Assembly (NCBI GenBank): GCA_963779735.1
Contig: CAVZZJ010000008.1
Coordinates: forward strand, 62,001 to 126,000
Source of the DNA: Bog-473 sp963779735
Lineage (GTDB): Bacteria > Actinomycetota > Acidimicrobiia > Acidimicrobiales > RAAP-2
Length of the DNA: 64,000 nucleotides
Reading direction: 5' to 3'
The notes under the pieces were generated by a model. The model did not search any database and was not told the origin of the DNA. It was given only the letters and a program-made list of their open reading frames with translations. The position numbers and the translations under genes were made by a program. Below, in pieces: positions 52,893 to 60,404 of this stretch. Within the stretch, counting starts at the first letter, position 1. Each line of letters opens with the position of its first letter.

Positions 52893-53801
52893 GTGGACCT
52901 TCGGGGGATGCGCGTCGTCGTCGCGGTGTCGGAGCAGGGCAGCGTGACACGAGCGGCGGCATCGTTGCATCACTCCAGCTCGGCCATCTCTCACACCCTT
53001 CTCGCACTCGAGGGCGAGCTCGGGGTCGATCTGTTCCACCGGTTACCTCGTGGCATGGCGTTGACCGATGCCGGCCGAGTCTTCGTCGCAGCCGCTCGGC
53101 GCGCCCTGCACGAGGCGGAGGTGGCACGCACCAGCGTGGATGCCATCCGAGGGCTGGTTGCCGGTCAGGTGGGCGTCGTGGCGGTGCTGGGCTTCTCCGT
53201 CGCGCTCGCCGACCTCATCGGCGCCTTCGCTCGCCTGTACCCACGGGTCGTCGTGCGGGTGCTCGCCCCGGAGAGCACCGACGGGGTCTTCGAGATGGTG
53301 CGAAGTGGCGCCTGCGAAGTGGGGTTCACCTGGGCGGTTACCGTCCCCGACGATGTGGATGCCGTCCCGGTACTCGTCGATCCCAGCCTGGTCATCGTCC
53401 CCGAAGGCCACCGGCTGGCGGGCCAGGGCGCGGTCGACATCGGTGAACTTCGCGGCGAACGCATGGTCGCGCCTCTTGCGTCTTCGACCATGCGTCCCGT
53501 CTTCGACGAGCTGTTTCGTAGGCACGGGGTGGAACCAGTGGTGGTCGCCGAGGCGGCGACCAACGAAATGGTGTTGGAGCTGGTCCGGGCCGGCGTCGGT
53601 TGCACCGTCACCTTCGCTTCGAGCGCTGCGCCGGTTCTCGGGCGCGGGGCGATCGGACTGCAGCTCACCGACCAACGGCCGAACAGCTTCATGCTCCTGA
53701 CCCGTACCCGGCAAGAGCCCACGCCTGCCACCCGGGCATTCCGAGACCTCGCGCTGGGACGCCGCGACACCGAGGAGCGGCCGTCCCGCTTTTCCGAATA
53801 G
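52893..53801 (+). CDS. LysR-family transcriptional regulator
   Basis: 302-residue regulator. The HTH is MRVVVAVSEQGSVTRAAASL followed by SSAISHTLLALEGELGVDLF, then a substrate-binding domain (VGVVAVLGFSVALADLIGAF). Starts at GTG 52893. It is upstream of VOC and SnoaL-like genes on the same strand and may control them. Codon use and GC look milder than in the core genes, hinting at acquired DNA. Confidence 0.85.
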   Translation: MDLRGMRVVVAVSEQGSVTRAAASLHHSSSAISHTLLALEGELGVDLFHRLPRGMALTDAGRVFVAAARRALHEAEVARTSVDAIRGLVAGQVGVVAVLGFSVALADLIGAFARLYPRVVVRVLAPESTDGVFEMVRSGACEVGFTWAVTVPDDVDAVPVLVDPSLVIVPEGHRLAGQGAVDIGELRGERMVAPLASSTMRPVFDELFRRHGVEPVVVAEAATNEMVLELVRAGVGCTVTFASSAAPVLGRGAIGLQLTDQRPNSFMLLTRTRQEPTPATRAFRDLALGRRDTEERPSRFSE

Positions 53802-53839
53802 GGGCTGCGACTTTTCGCGCTTTCCGGCGAGCTCCGGGT

Positions 53840-53852
53840 GTGATTGGATCAC
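53840..53852. promoter_or_regulatory. Inverted repeat GTGAT-TGG-ATCAC
   Basis: Perfect 5-bp arms, 4 nt before the VOC ATG. It could be a site for the LysR regulator (T-N11-A type sites are usual), but fit to a LysR motif is weak. Confidence 0.3.
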
Positions 53853-53856
53853 GGTC

Positions 53857-54315
53857 ATGAGCGACTCGTCGGTTCGTGTGTCCCACGTTGCGATCGCCGT
53901 CACCGATCTCCCGACATCCCTCCGCTTCTACTGTGAAGGTCTCGGCTTTGTGGCGGGTCCGTGCTTCACCTCCGGCGACGAGGTCGCCGGCGTCTCCGAG
54001 GTGACCGCACCGGTGCGGATGACCTCGCAGTACCTGACCAAGGATGGTTTCCGTCTCGAGCTCATGGGTTGGGAGATGCCGGCGGTCCATGGAAACGCGT
54101 CGAAGTTCCGGAACCAGCGTGGGCTGACCCACCTCTCGTTCGAGGTGGACGACATCGCCGCAACCGAAGCTCGGCTCCTTGAGCTGGGGGCGACCGCACT
54201 GCAAGGCGCCAGAGTCCATCTCGACAGGGCGCCGACACCGATCACGTTGATCTTCCTAGCCGATCCCGACGGGACCCGGATTGAGCTGCTCCAACGACAC
54301 GCGGCGGCCGGATGA
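53857..54315 (+). CDS. VOC-superfamily (glyoxalase/dioxygenase-like) protein
   Basis: 152-residue protein with the paired VOC modules: VSHVAIAVTDLPTSLRFYCE (His ligand), LTHLSFEVDD (His ligand) and DPDGTRIELLQRH (Glu ligand). The metal triad suggests glyoxalase, epimerase or extradiol-type chemistry. Overlaps the next gene by ATGA, so the two are co-translated and probably share a pathway. Confidence 0.85.
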   Translation: MSDSSVRVSHVAIAVTDLPTSLRFYCEGLGFVAGPCFTSGDEVAGVSEVTAPVRMTSQYLTKDGFRLELMGWEMPAVHGNASKFRNQRGLTHLSFEVDDIAATEARLLELGATALQGARVHLDRAPTPITLIFLADPDGTRIELLQRHAAAG

Positions 54316-54782
54316 CGAAGGGGGAGGGCGTCCGCCGTTCACCGGTGACCGACCGCTTGGCAATCATCGATCTCGTCAACGAGTACGCGGACCTGATCGA
54401 CGCCAAACGCTGGGAGCTCCTCGACGACTTCTTCACCGAAGACGCCGTCGTGTGGTGGAACCCCGAGAGATCCACGACGGGGCGGACGGGGATCATGGAC
54501 AACATGCGCCAGATGCTCGGCAGCGACGAAATCGTCACCTACCATCACGTGGCCAGCTTCACGCCCGTCGTCGACGGCGACACGGCCGATGCCTCCATCC
54601 GGATCCGGGCCATGCACAACGGCGTCGGCCCACGGGCCGGCCGGTTCTGGGAGAGCCTCGCCGTCCAGACCACCCACTTCATACGCACGCCCGCTCGATG
54701 GCGCTGCAGCGGATTCGAGTGGCGTGTGGTGGTCGGCCTCGGCAGCATGGACCTCTTCGAGGGACTACGACCCCAAACCTGA
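54312..54782 (+). CDS. SnoaL/NTF2-like protein
   Basis: 156-residue protein of the SnoaL-like, NTF2 fold (cyclases, hydratases, dehydratases). Recognisable: VNEYADLIDAKRWELLDDFF, then TEDAVVWWNPERSTTGRTGI and ATGTCGF-type end. ATG overlaps the VOC stop. Substrate unknown; with the VOC gene it may process a small aromatic or cyclic compound. Confidence 0.75.
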   Translation: MTKGEGVRRSPVTDRLAIIDLVNEYADLIDAKRWELLDDFFTEDAVVWWNPERSTTGRTGIMDNMRQMLGSDEIVTYHHVASFTPVVDGDTADASIRIRAMHNGVGPRAGRFWESLAVQTTHFIRTPARWRCSGFEWRVVVGLGSMDLFEGLRPQT

Positions 54783-54783
54783 G

Positions 54784-56100
54784 CTACTTCGCGTCGAAGA
54801 CGTCGGACCCGAAGGCCGCCAGGCCCGGCTGACCGGCCATCCCGAGGTGGCCCTTGCCGTCGCTGCCGCCTCTGGTGATGCCGAGCAGGTTCTCGAAGGT
54901 CTTGAGCGCGCTGTAGTGGTTGTAGGAGCCCTTGGTGTCGACCGTGCCGGGGTCGATGTACTTCGAGGAGGTGAGGACCAACGCGCCGATCTGGCCGCCA
55001 CCGGGACCGGTGCCCCCGGGTTCGGTGACGTTCGGCCCCGGCTGCTCGTTGCAGCACGACGCCGCATCGTTCGGGGCGTCGAGGTCGGCCTCGTCGGCCG
55101 TTATCAGCACCATCATCTGGCCGGCCTTGTAGGCCGGCGAGTCGAGGATGGTCGGCATCCAGTCCTTCAACCAGGCGTTGGCGGCGACCAGCCCCCCGGT
55201 CGTCCCGCCCGCCGCGCTGGGCGAGGTGCAGACGGCGTCATGGCCGTCGTTGCAGACGCTCGGCGTGATGAAGCTGAACGCGGGTGTCGAGGACTCCTTC
55301 GAGAAGTCCTCGACGAGGCGGCTCGAGGGCGAGGGCTTCCCGTCGGACCCGACGGTACCGAGCGGCACAACGTTGGCGTCGCACTCCGCGGTCTTGTCGA
55401 TGATTGAGTGGAACCACACGAAGGGGTTGTGGCGGGTCACGTAACCGTCCGTGGTCGTGGCGAAGCTGGCCGGGGCGCCGCCGATGGCGGGGTGGGCGCA
55501 GGTCGTCCCGCCGTCGCGGGTCGGGTCGTTGCCCATGTCCTCCTCGTAGCCCCGCCAGGAGGCGACGTGCGTCTTGGGGTTGGGCTTCTTGACGGCGTCG
55601 AGCTGGTTGGCGATCGTCTCGACCGAGGACGGGTACACGCAGCCGGAGGTGGCATCGACCTGGCCCAACGACGAGGCAGGTGTGCCGGGCGTCACGTCGT
55701 CGAACCCGGCGAGGCAGTCGTCCCGGGTGGTCGGGGTCGGCGCCTGGCCGGAGACCTGCGCGATGTAGTTGTCGAGACTCACGTGACCGATGGCGTAGTA
55801 GTTCTCGATCAGCACCCCCTTCTTCTCGAGGGTCCCGGTGAGGTAGGTGGCGGGCGATGAGGGTCCAAAGGTGTTGGATTCGGACTCGTTCTCGATGTCG
55901 ATGACGACGATGTGCTTGATGGCGTGGGGCGGAACCGGACTCGTGCTCGAGTCGGTGGCGGCGCCGGCCGGCGCCGAACCCGCTCCTCCGGCCACCAGTC
56001 CGATCGAACCCGCCAGGGCCAGGATCGCCGCGCCGAAGGCAGCCGACCTCCCGTTCGACGATCGACGCCCCCCAGATGAACTGGCCCTCTTGTCCCTCAC
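54784..56100 (-). CDS. Secreted phosphoesterase (PF04185-like)
   Basis: 438-residue exported protein. The N-terminus (RRSSNGRSAAFGAAILALAG) is a signal peptide. The start of the mature protein, HAIKHIVVIDIENESESNTF, is the phospholipase C/acid phosphatase superfamily entry. Later come GHVSLDNYIAQVSGQAPTPT, WRGYEEDM, HNPFVWFHSI and LITADEADLDAPNDAA. Substrate may be phosphate esters or phospholipids. GTG 56100 has AAGGAG upstream. Its stop is 1 bp from the SnoaL stop, convergent. Confidence 0.82.
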   Translation of the reverse strand: MRDKRASSSGGRRSSNGRSAAFGAAILALAGSIGLVAGGAGSAPAGAATDSSTSPVPPHAIKHIVVIDIENESESNTFGPSSPATYLTGTLEKKGVLIENYYAIGHVSLDNYIAQVSGQAPTPTTRDDCLAGFDDVTPGTPASSLGQVDATSGCVYPSSVETIANQLDAVKKPNPKTHVASWRGYEEDMGNDPTRDGGTTCAHPAIGGAPASFATTTDGYVTRHNPFVWFHSIIDKTAECDANVVPLGTVGSDGKPSPSSRLVEDFSKESSTPAFSFITPSVCNDGHDAVCTSPSAAGGTTGGLVAANAWLKDWMPTILDSPAYKAGQMMVLITADEADLDAPNDAASCCNEQPGPNVTEPGGTGPGGGQIGALVLTSSKYIDPGTVDTKGSYNHYSALKTFENLLGITRGGSDGKGHLGMAGQPGLAAFGSDVFDAK

Positions 56101-56397
56101 GCGTGCTCCTTCATGATCTCAGGAATGGTGGAACCCCTTGGTGCCTCCACGGCGGCAGGTAGCTCGAGCGTCGCGGCTGCCAGAGGTGACGCCAACGGGG
56201 GGCCCACGATCTTCGAAGGCCCGCCCCGGGTCCGGCGAAGGTTAATGCAGATGTGTCCCCGTGGCAGTGCACCCACGGACGGAATTTCAGAGCGGCCCAA
56301 TTGATCGCTTGTTGATATGTCGTTGGGCCAACCGAGAGGTGGCACCCACATCCTTGGAGCCGACGGTTTCGCGAGCTCGTTCCGGAGAGGGATCTCG

Positions 56398-57297
56398 ATG
56401 GTTGGTGCATCATCGCCACGCAGCCAGGAGGAGCGCTTCCTCAGGCAGATCCTCGCGCACGTGTCCGATGCGGTTGTCGCCACCGATACGCAGGGTCGAG
56501 TCACATTTGCCAACGCGGCCGCCCAGGAGCTCTACGGGATCACCGCTGAAAATGCGGTTGGCCGGGGACTCCTGGAGTTGCTCGATATGTTCGATGCGGG
56601 AGGGCAGGCCGACGTTGCAGAGATCACCGCTGTTGTCGCTCGAGAGGGTCACTGGCGTGGTGAGCTGATCCAGCGAGCCCTCGATGGCCGGGACCTACTG
56701 GTGGAAGCCTCGGTCTCGATGCTGTCCGACGGCGATGGCACCGTCTTGGGATCGGTGAGCATCGTGCGGGAGATCAGTGAGCGGAAGGCCGCCGAGCAAC
56801 AGATCTCCTACCAGGCAACCCATGACGGTCTGACCGGTCTGCTCAACCGGACGGCGTTCTTGGGCGAGTTGGACGCATCCCTGGCGAAAGGTCGCAATCC
56901 GACGCTGATATTCCTTGATCTCAACGGTTTCAAGGCTATTAACGACTTCCATGGTCACGACAGGGGAGACGAGATCCTTCAAGTAATCGGAAATCGGCTC
57001 ACCGGAGGCCTGCGACCTGGCGATGCTGCCGGACGCTTTGGGGGAGACGAGTTCGTGATTCTGGCGCACGGTCTCACTGACCGAATCGTCACCGATGCCT
57101 ACGTCGACCGAATCATGTCGTTGTTCGCCGATCCCGTCAGGTGCAGGGGTGGCACCTCGCATGCCATAGGGGTAAGCGTCGGCGTCGCCCATTCGAACTT
57201 CGACGACGATCCCGACGGGCTCATCCGAAGGGCCGACCGGGCCATGTACGACGCGAAGCGCTCGACCGAGGTCGCATCCGCGTATCGGACAGCGTGA
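56398..57297 (+). CDS. PAS-GGDEF diguanylate cyclase
   Basis: About 299 residues: PAS domain (LAHVSDAVVATDTQGRVTFA, VSMLSDGDGTVLGSVSIVRE) then GGDEF. The active site GRFGGDEFVIL is intact, and RPGD five residues upstream is an I-site for c-di-GMP feedback. It should make c-di-GMP in response to a PAS-sensed signal. I prefer ATG 56398, with GAGAGGG before it; ATG 56317 is in frame without a Shine-Dalgarno. It ends just before the tRNA-Lys repeat at 57301. Confidence 0.9.
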   Translation: MVGASSPRSQEERFLRQILAHVSDAVVATDTQGRVTFANAAAQELYGITAENAVGRGLLELLDMFDAGGQADVAEITAVVAREGHWRGELIQRALDGRDLLVEASVSMLSDGDGTVLGSVSIVREISERKAAEQQISYQATHDGLTGLLNRTAFLGELDASLAKGRNPTLIFLDLNGFKAINDFHGHDRGDEILQVIGNRLTGGLRPGDAAGRFGGDEFVILAHGLTDRIVTDAYVDRIMSLFADPVRCRGGTSHAIGVSVGVAHSNFDDDPDGLIRRADRAMYDAKRSTEVASAYRTA

Positions 57298-57300
57298 GAC

Positions 57301-57336
57301 GGTGGGCCGCCCGGGTGTCGATCCCGGCACCTTGGG
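57301..57336. repeat. Direct repeat of tRNA-Lys 3' half (distal att-like site)
   Basis: 36 bp matching the acceptor 3' strand, T arm and variable loop of the tRNA-Lys at 60204-60239, same orientation, one mismatch at 57317. Integrases of the tyrosine family leave such repeats when elements insert in tRNA 3' ends. Confidence 0.85.
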
Positions 57337-57378
57337 GCGGGACTGACCCGGCTGCGGTGATCACCCTGCTGCCCCTCC

Positions 57379-58361
57379 TTATCGCCTCGGCCGATTCGCT
57401 TCAACGAAGTTGCGCAATTCCCTAGCGCGATCGGCGTCCTCTGGCGACAACCCACCAAACATGGTGTGGGGAGCTGCTTCCCACACGTGGAGCTCGGCGG
57501 CGACACCGGCGGTACGCAGAGCGCGGTGCATGCGCACCGTGTCCGACAAGAGCCGGTCCCGCGTGCCGGTCAGGAGAAGGGTCGGAGGAAGCCCTGAAAG
57601 ATTGCCATACACGGGCGAGAGGTAGGCGTCATGCGGGTCGTGATCGCCGATGTAGAGATCAAACGGAGCGGTTGAGGTTGCTCCCAGAGAGTGGTCGAGT
57701 CCGAGATTGGTGTTCCATGAGTCGCCGATCAGCGTAAGATCCACGCCCGGCGTATCGAGCACCAACGCTGCCGGCATCGGCAGGTTGTCATCGCGGATCC
57801 GTAGCGCTAGCGCGCCGGCCAGGTTCCCGCCTGCAGAGATACCGCCGACGACTACGTCCCGTGGCTCGTGGTGAGGCAGTCGTCGAGACCGGCAGGGAAC
57901 GGGAAGTCAGGTGGCATCCGGTAGTCAACCGACCAGATTCGTGGATCCTTGGGTGGCGCCAGCGCTGCAGCGGTGATCCGGCACGCGAGTCCGCCGCCCT
58001 GGACGAACCCACCGCCGTGAATGTCCAGGTAGACCCGCCGATCGTCCGTGGCGATGTCAGGTCGGGTGACGACGTATACAGGCACACCGTTGATGTCTCG
58101 ATCTTCTACGCGCCTCCCGAACAGCTCAGCGGCGCCCGCTGAGGTGCCGGCGGCGCTCTCAATCATCTTCACGACGAAATCGTCGATCTCTTCGAGTGCG
58201 GCCCGCCAAGCCTCGGTGTCGTCGGTCGGCGGCCAGTCCCGATCGGGCAGTATCGGACCAGCTGCCAGGGCAGCCTGTGCCTCCGGGCTGATAGAGGCCG
58301 GAATGGGGACGTCACGCGGAGGCACGTGCAGCACGGAACGGGAATCGGCGGGGGTCGTCAT
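57379..58361 (-). pseudogene. Alpha/beta hydrolase (HSL family IV), frameshifted
   Basis: ATG 58361 (SD AGGAGA) reads to FPAGLDDCLTTSHGT and stops near 57854. The remainder, DVVVGGISAGGNLAGALAL to the end at 57379, lies in another frame. Together they hold the oxyanion motif DIHGGGFVQGGG, nucleophile Ser in GGISAGGN, Asp in GTRDRLLSD and His in APHTMFGG, so the fold was a family IV carboxylesterase. The join also lacks about ten residues usually found there. Because it lies in the island, true decay is plausible. Span 983 nt, one base short. Confidence 0.7.
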
Positions 58362-58719
58362 ACAAATCTCCTGTTCTGTAGGTGGTGGTCGGTCTCTACC
58401 ATTGGAAGCCCGGCGGCCGGCCTGCGGTTGAACCCCAGGGCGAGCTCATGACAACTCGTCCGAGGGGGGACAGGGATCCGTGTCCATGTCCTGAACAGTG
58501 AGGACTCTGCTGTTACGTGGCTGTGACTGTTGTCGACCGGGAAAGACCGCCCGAACACGAACGTTCGCCCAGGCTGTGGTGACTCGGGCCTCCGCAGGAC
58601 GGCTGGCTCGGGATCACCGGACCGTGGCGCCAGCATCTTCGCCCAGCCCGGCGGTTCGTGTGCGGCGCCGGTGGTCCGGCGGGTGGCTCAGGTAGCCATC
58701 GACGGGCAATACCGATAGA

Positions 58720-58878
58720 TTGTCTCTCCCAGATTGTGGTGGAGATTGGGGGTGGGATCCGGTGGACCTGCTCAGCGAACGTATTAACCTGCCTGAGTCC
58801 TGGATGGTCGATGAGCCCGGGACATGGGGCCAGATTTTCGACACCGACCTATACGGGGGTGAATCCGAAGACGACTGA
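58720..58878 (+). CDS. Possible small protein, 52 residues
   Basis: TTG 58720 gives SLPDCGGDWGWDPVDLLSER, INLPESWMVDEPGTWGQIFD and a DDACID tail ending TGA 58876. The composition is protein-like (acidic, balanced), which is unusual in this stretch. No family is recognised. The surrounding 58362-59078 otherwise shows no gene, so this may be a remnant. Confidence 0.25.
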   Translation: MSLPDCGGDWGWDPVDLLSERINLPESWMVDEPGTWGQIFDTDLYGGESEDD

Positions 58879-59078
58879 TGGACCCCCCGGTCCTACCCGA
58901 GCAACCAGCAGCCGAGCAGAAGAGTTACGCGATCGCGAGGTAACCAACTGGCCAAAGTAACGGCCGTTGCCGATGGTTGATCCGGAGGGTGACCGGATGC
59001 CCCATCTGACCGATCCACCTCGGTTGCCGGGGGCGTTTCGCGATTCCGCACCCGACCGGATGGCGCCGGATATTCAAG

Positions 59079-59288
59079 CTACGCATCACCCATCCTGACG
59101 TCGAAATCGACCTGGACATTGAAGCCGTCCTCGGGGATGTCCAGAGCGCGCGCAATGGCCTCCCTGATCCTGGCTGGCGCATCGTCGCGGTCTCGTACAT
59201 GGGTCAGCGCCCCTGGCACGTCCGAGACGATGATTTTCCACCACTCTCCGTCCCACGTGGCCCGCGCCGTGAAAAGCCGCATTGCCAT
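59079..59288 (-). CDS. HicB-like antitoxin domain protein
   Basis: 69-residue protein: RLFTARATWDGEWWKIIVSD and VPGALTHVRDRDDAPARIRE, then ALDIPEDGFNVQVDFDVRMG, the HicB-like fold. ATG 59288 follows GGGGGATC. There is no HicA toxin nearby and no DNA-binding tail, so it may be an orphan or a stand-alone small domain. A GC-poorer gap of 180 bp follows upstream (59289-59466), with nothing sure in it. Confidence 0.55.
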   Translation of the reverse strand: MAMRLFTARATWDGEWWKIIVSDVPGALTHVRDRDDAPARIREAIARALDIPEDGFNVQVDFDVRMGDA

Positions 59289-59466
59289 GATCCCCCGTTC
59301 CCCCCATTTGCCCCGACACTCCACCTCCTCGGGGGCTAAGTGTTGAAGACTCCGGCGACACCGTAAGCCAGTCCGCCGAACATCGACCAACCCACCTTGC
59401 GGTACACCTTGCGCCGACCGACCCGCTTGCGGCCCCGACGTTGCCGAGGTCTCGAGCAGGCGTTCG

Positions 59467-59844
59467 CTAACTGACGTAAGAGAGTGCCTCTGTCTTATCG
59501 TCGAACCCGACAATATCCACGACTTTGCCACTCCGGACGGTTAGCACCTGAAACCGAAGGGCTGCTCCACCACGCTCCCTTGCATTCTCTGTACCCCGCA
59601 CACTCATACTGATGAGTAGTCGATCACCGAGGACCTCCACGTCATACACGGTCCCCCGGACGCCAGCATCTCGACCCCGCCGATACCAGGCCAGCACCTG
59701 GTTGCGGTTTTTGCAGCTGGGATTGCGAGCACCAGGCGCTCCCCAAGTCACGGTCGGGTCGAGCAGTTCGGTAAAGGCCGACAGATCCTCTGCTGCCAGC
59801 GCCTTTCTGACAAGCGCCGCAATCTCGTCCATGCCCTTCGTCAT
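59467..59844 (-). CDS. SnoaL/NTF2-like domain protein
   Basis: 125-residue protein from ATG 59844 (MTKGMDEIAALVRKALAAED): LLDPTVTWGAPGARNPSCKN, then VYDVEVLGDRLLISMSVRG and FQVLTVRSGKVVDIVGFDD. The fold is NTF2-like with no catalytic residue I can name. The frame extends 99 codons further upstream without features. A TAAAGT box lies 11 nt before the ATG. Confidence 0.65.
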   Translation of the reverse strand: MTKGMDEIAALVRKALAAEDLSAFTELLDPTVTWGAPGARNPSCKNRNQVLAWYRRGRDAGVRGTVYDVEVLGDRLLISMSVRGTENARERGGAALRFQVLTVRSGKVVDIVGFDDKTEALSYVS

Positions 59845-60201
59845 CGCCGTTTCACACTTTAACGGCCACTCTCGGCAGAGCCAGCAGCCGACTAGGTTTT
59901 CTAGATGCGAGCCCGTCCGGACCCGCAAAAGATGTGACGGCGACCGCCCAGGACATTGGAAGCGGGGGGAAGCAGTCATCAGCGCCGTCGTCGTGACGGG
60001 TGGCGGTTTCGCAGATCGCCTTCCATTCCGACGGTCCCTGGCAGGTGAGATTCCCTTTACCGCCGACTCCGAATCCACTCGGGCGGCGACGCGAGCGTAC
60101 TGAAGGGACTTGCGAGTTCCAAGTGGCTGGGTAGTAACCACACAATGCGAGTGATGGAGCTCGGCGGGTCCGGTAGGCGGCTCGAAAAACCGCCTCGGAA
60201 C
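59845..60201. other. Intergenic stretch with a hairpin beside tRNA-Lys
   Basis: No gene is supported in this 357-bp gap. AGGCGG-N9-CCGCCT at 60175-60195 forms a 6-bp hairpin just downstream of the tRNA on its strand, but its T-tract sits in the loop, so termination is doubtful. Confidence 0.4.
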
Positions 60202-60277
60202 TGGTGGGCCGCCCGGGTCTCGATCCCGGCACCTTGGGATTAAAAGTCCCCTGCTCTTCCGGATGAGCTAGCGGCCC
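60202..60277 (-). tRNA. tRNA-Lys (TTT anticodon)
   Basis: 76 nt with encoded CCA. Acceptor GGGCCGC pairs with GCGGCCC; D stem GCTC/GAGC; anticodon loop CTTTTAA gives TTT; variable AGGTG; T stem CCGGG/CCCGG with loop ATCGAGA; discriminator A. The top anticodon-stem pair is G-A. Confidence 0.92.
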
Positions 60278-60303
60278 GGGGCTGCAAGATTATCTGCACG
60301 CTA

Positions 60304-60323
60304 CGGACGTTCGTAAATGTCCG
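60304..60323. promoter_or_regulatory. 20-bp imperfect palindrome upstream of rhamnose operon
   Basis: CGGACGTTCGTAAATGTCCG has outer 5-bp arms CGGAC/GTCCG plus inner TT/AA symmetry. It lies 80 bp before rhaI and may be the operator of a rhamnose regulator, none of which is seen in the window. Confidence 0.35.
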
Positions 60324-60404
60324 CTCAGGGGGCCAGCCAGAAATGCTCGAGAGAATTGTTCGTTAGTGTGAGATCTACCAAGTTCTTACATCGAAGGGGG
60401 CCGC

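Larger units (their letters stand above)
57301..60239. mobile_element. Candidate degraded genomic island at tRNA-Lys
   Basis: About 2.9 kb between the tRNA fragment and the intact tRNA-Lys. It holds a broken alpha/beta hydrolase, a HicB-like protein, an NTF2-like protein, and long poorly coding stretches that are visibly less GC-rich than the core. No integrase is left. It may be a relic of an integrated element or an attC-side scar. Confidence 0.55.

Noticed and set aside
56317..56397. Earlier GGDEF protein start at ATG 56317
   Set aside because: No ribosome binding site or -10 box; the extra 27 residues precede the PAS domain without features.
59336..59466. Basic and hydrophobic frame ending GLAYGVAGVFNT on the minus strand, DUF4235-like
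   Set aside because: No credible start codon and too short to assign; at most a gene remnant.
60175..60195. Intrinsic terminator for tRNA-Lys
   Set aside because: The hairpin is fair but its T-tract is in the loop, not after the stem.
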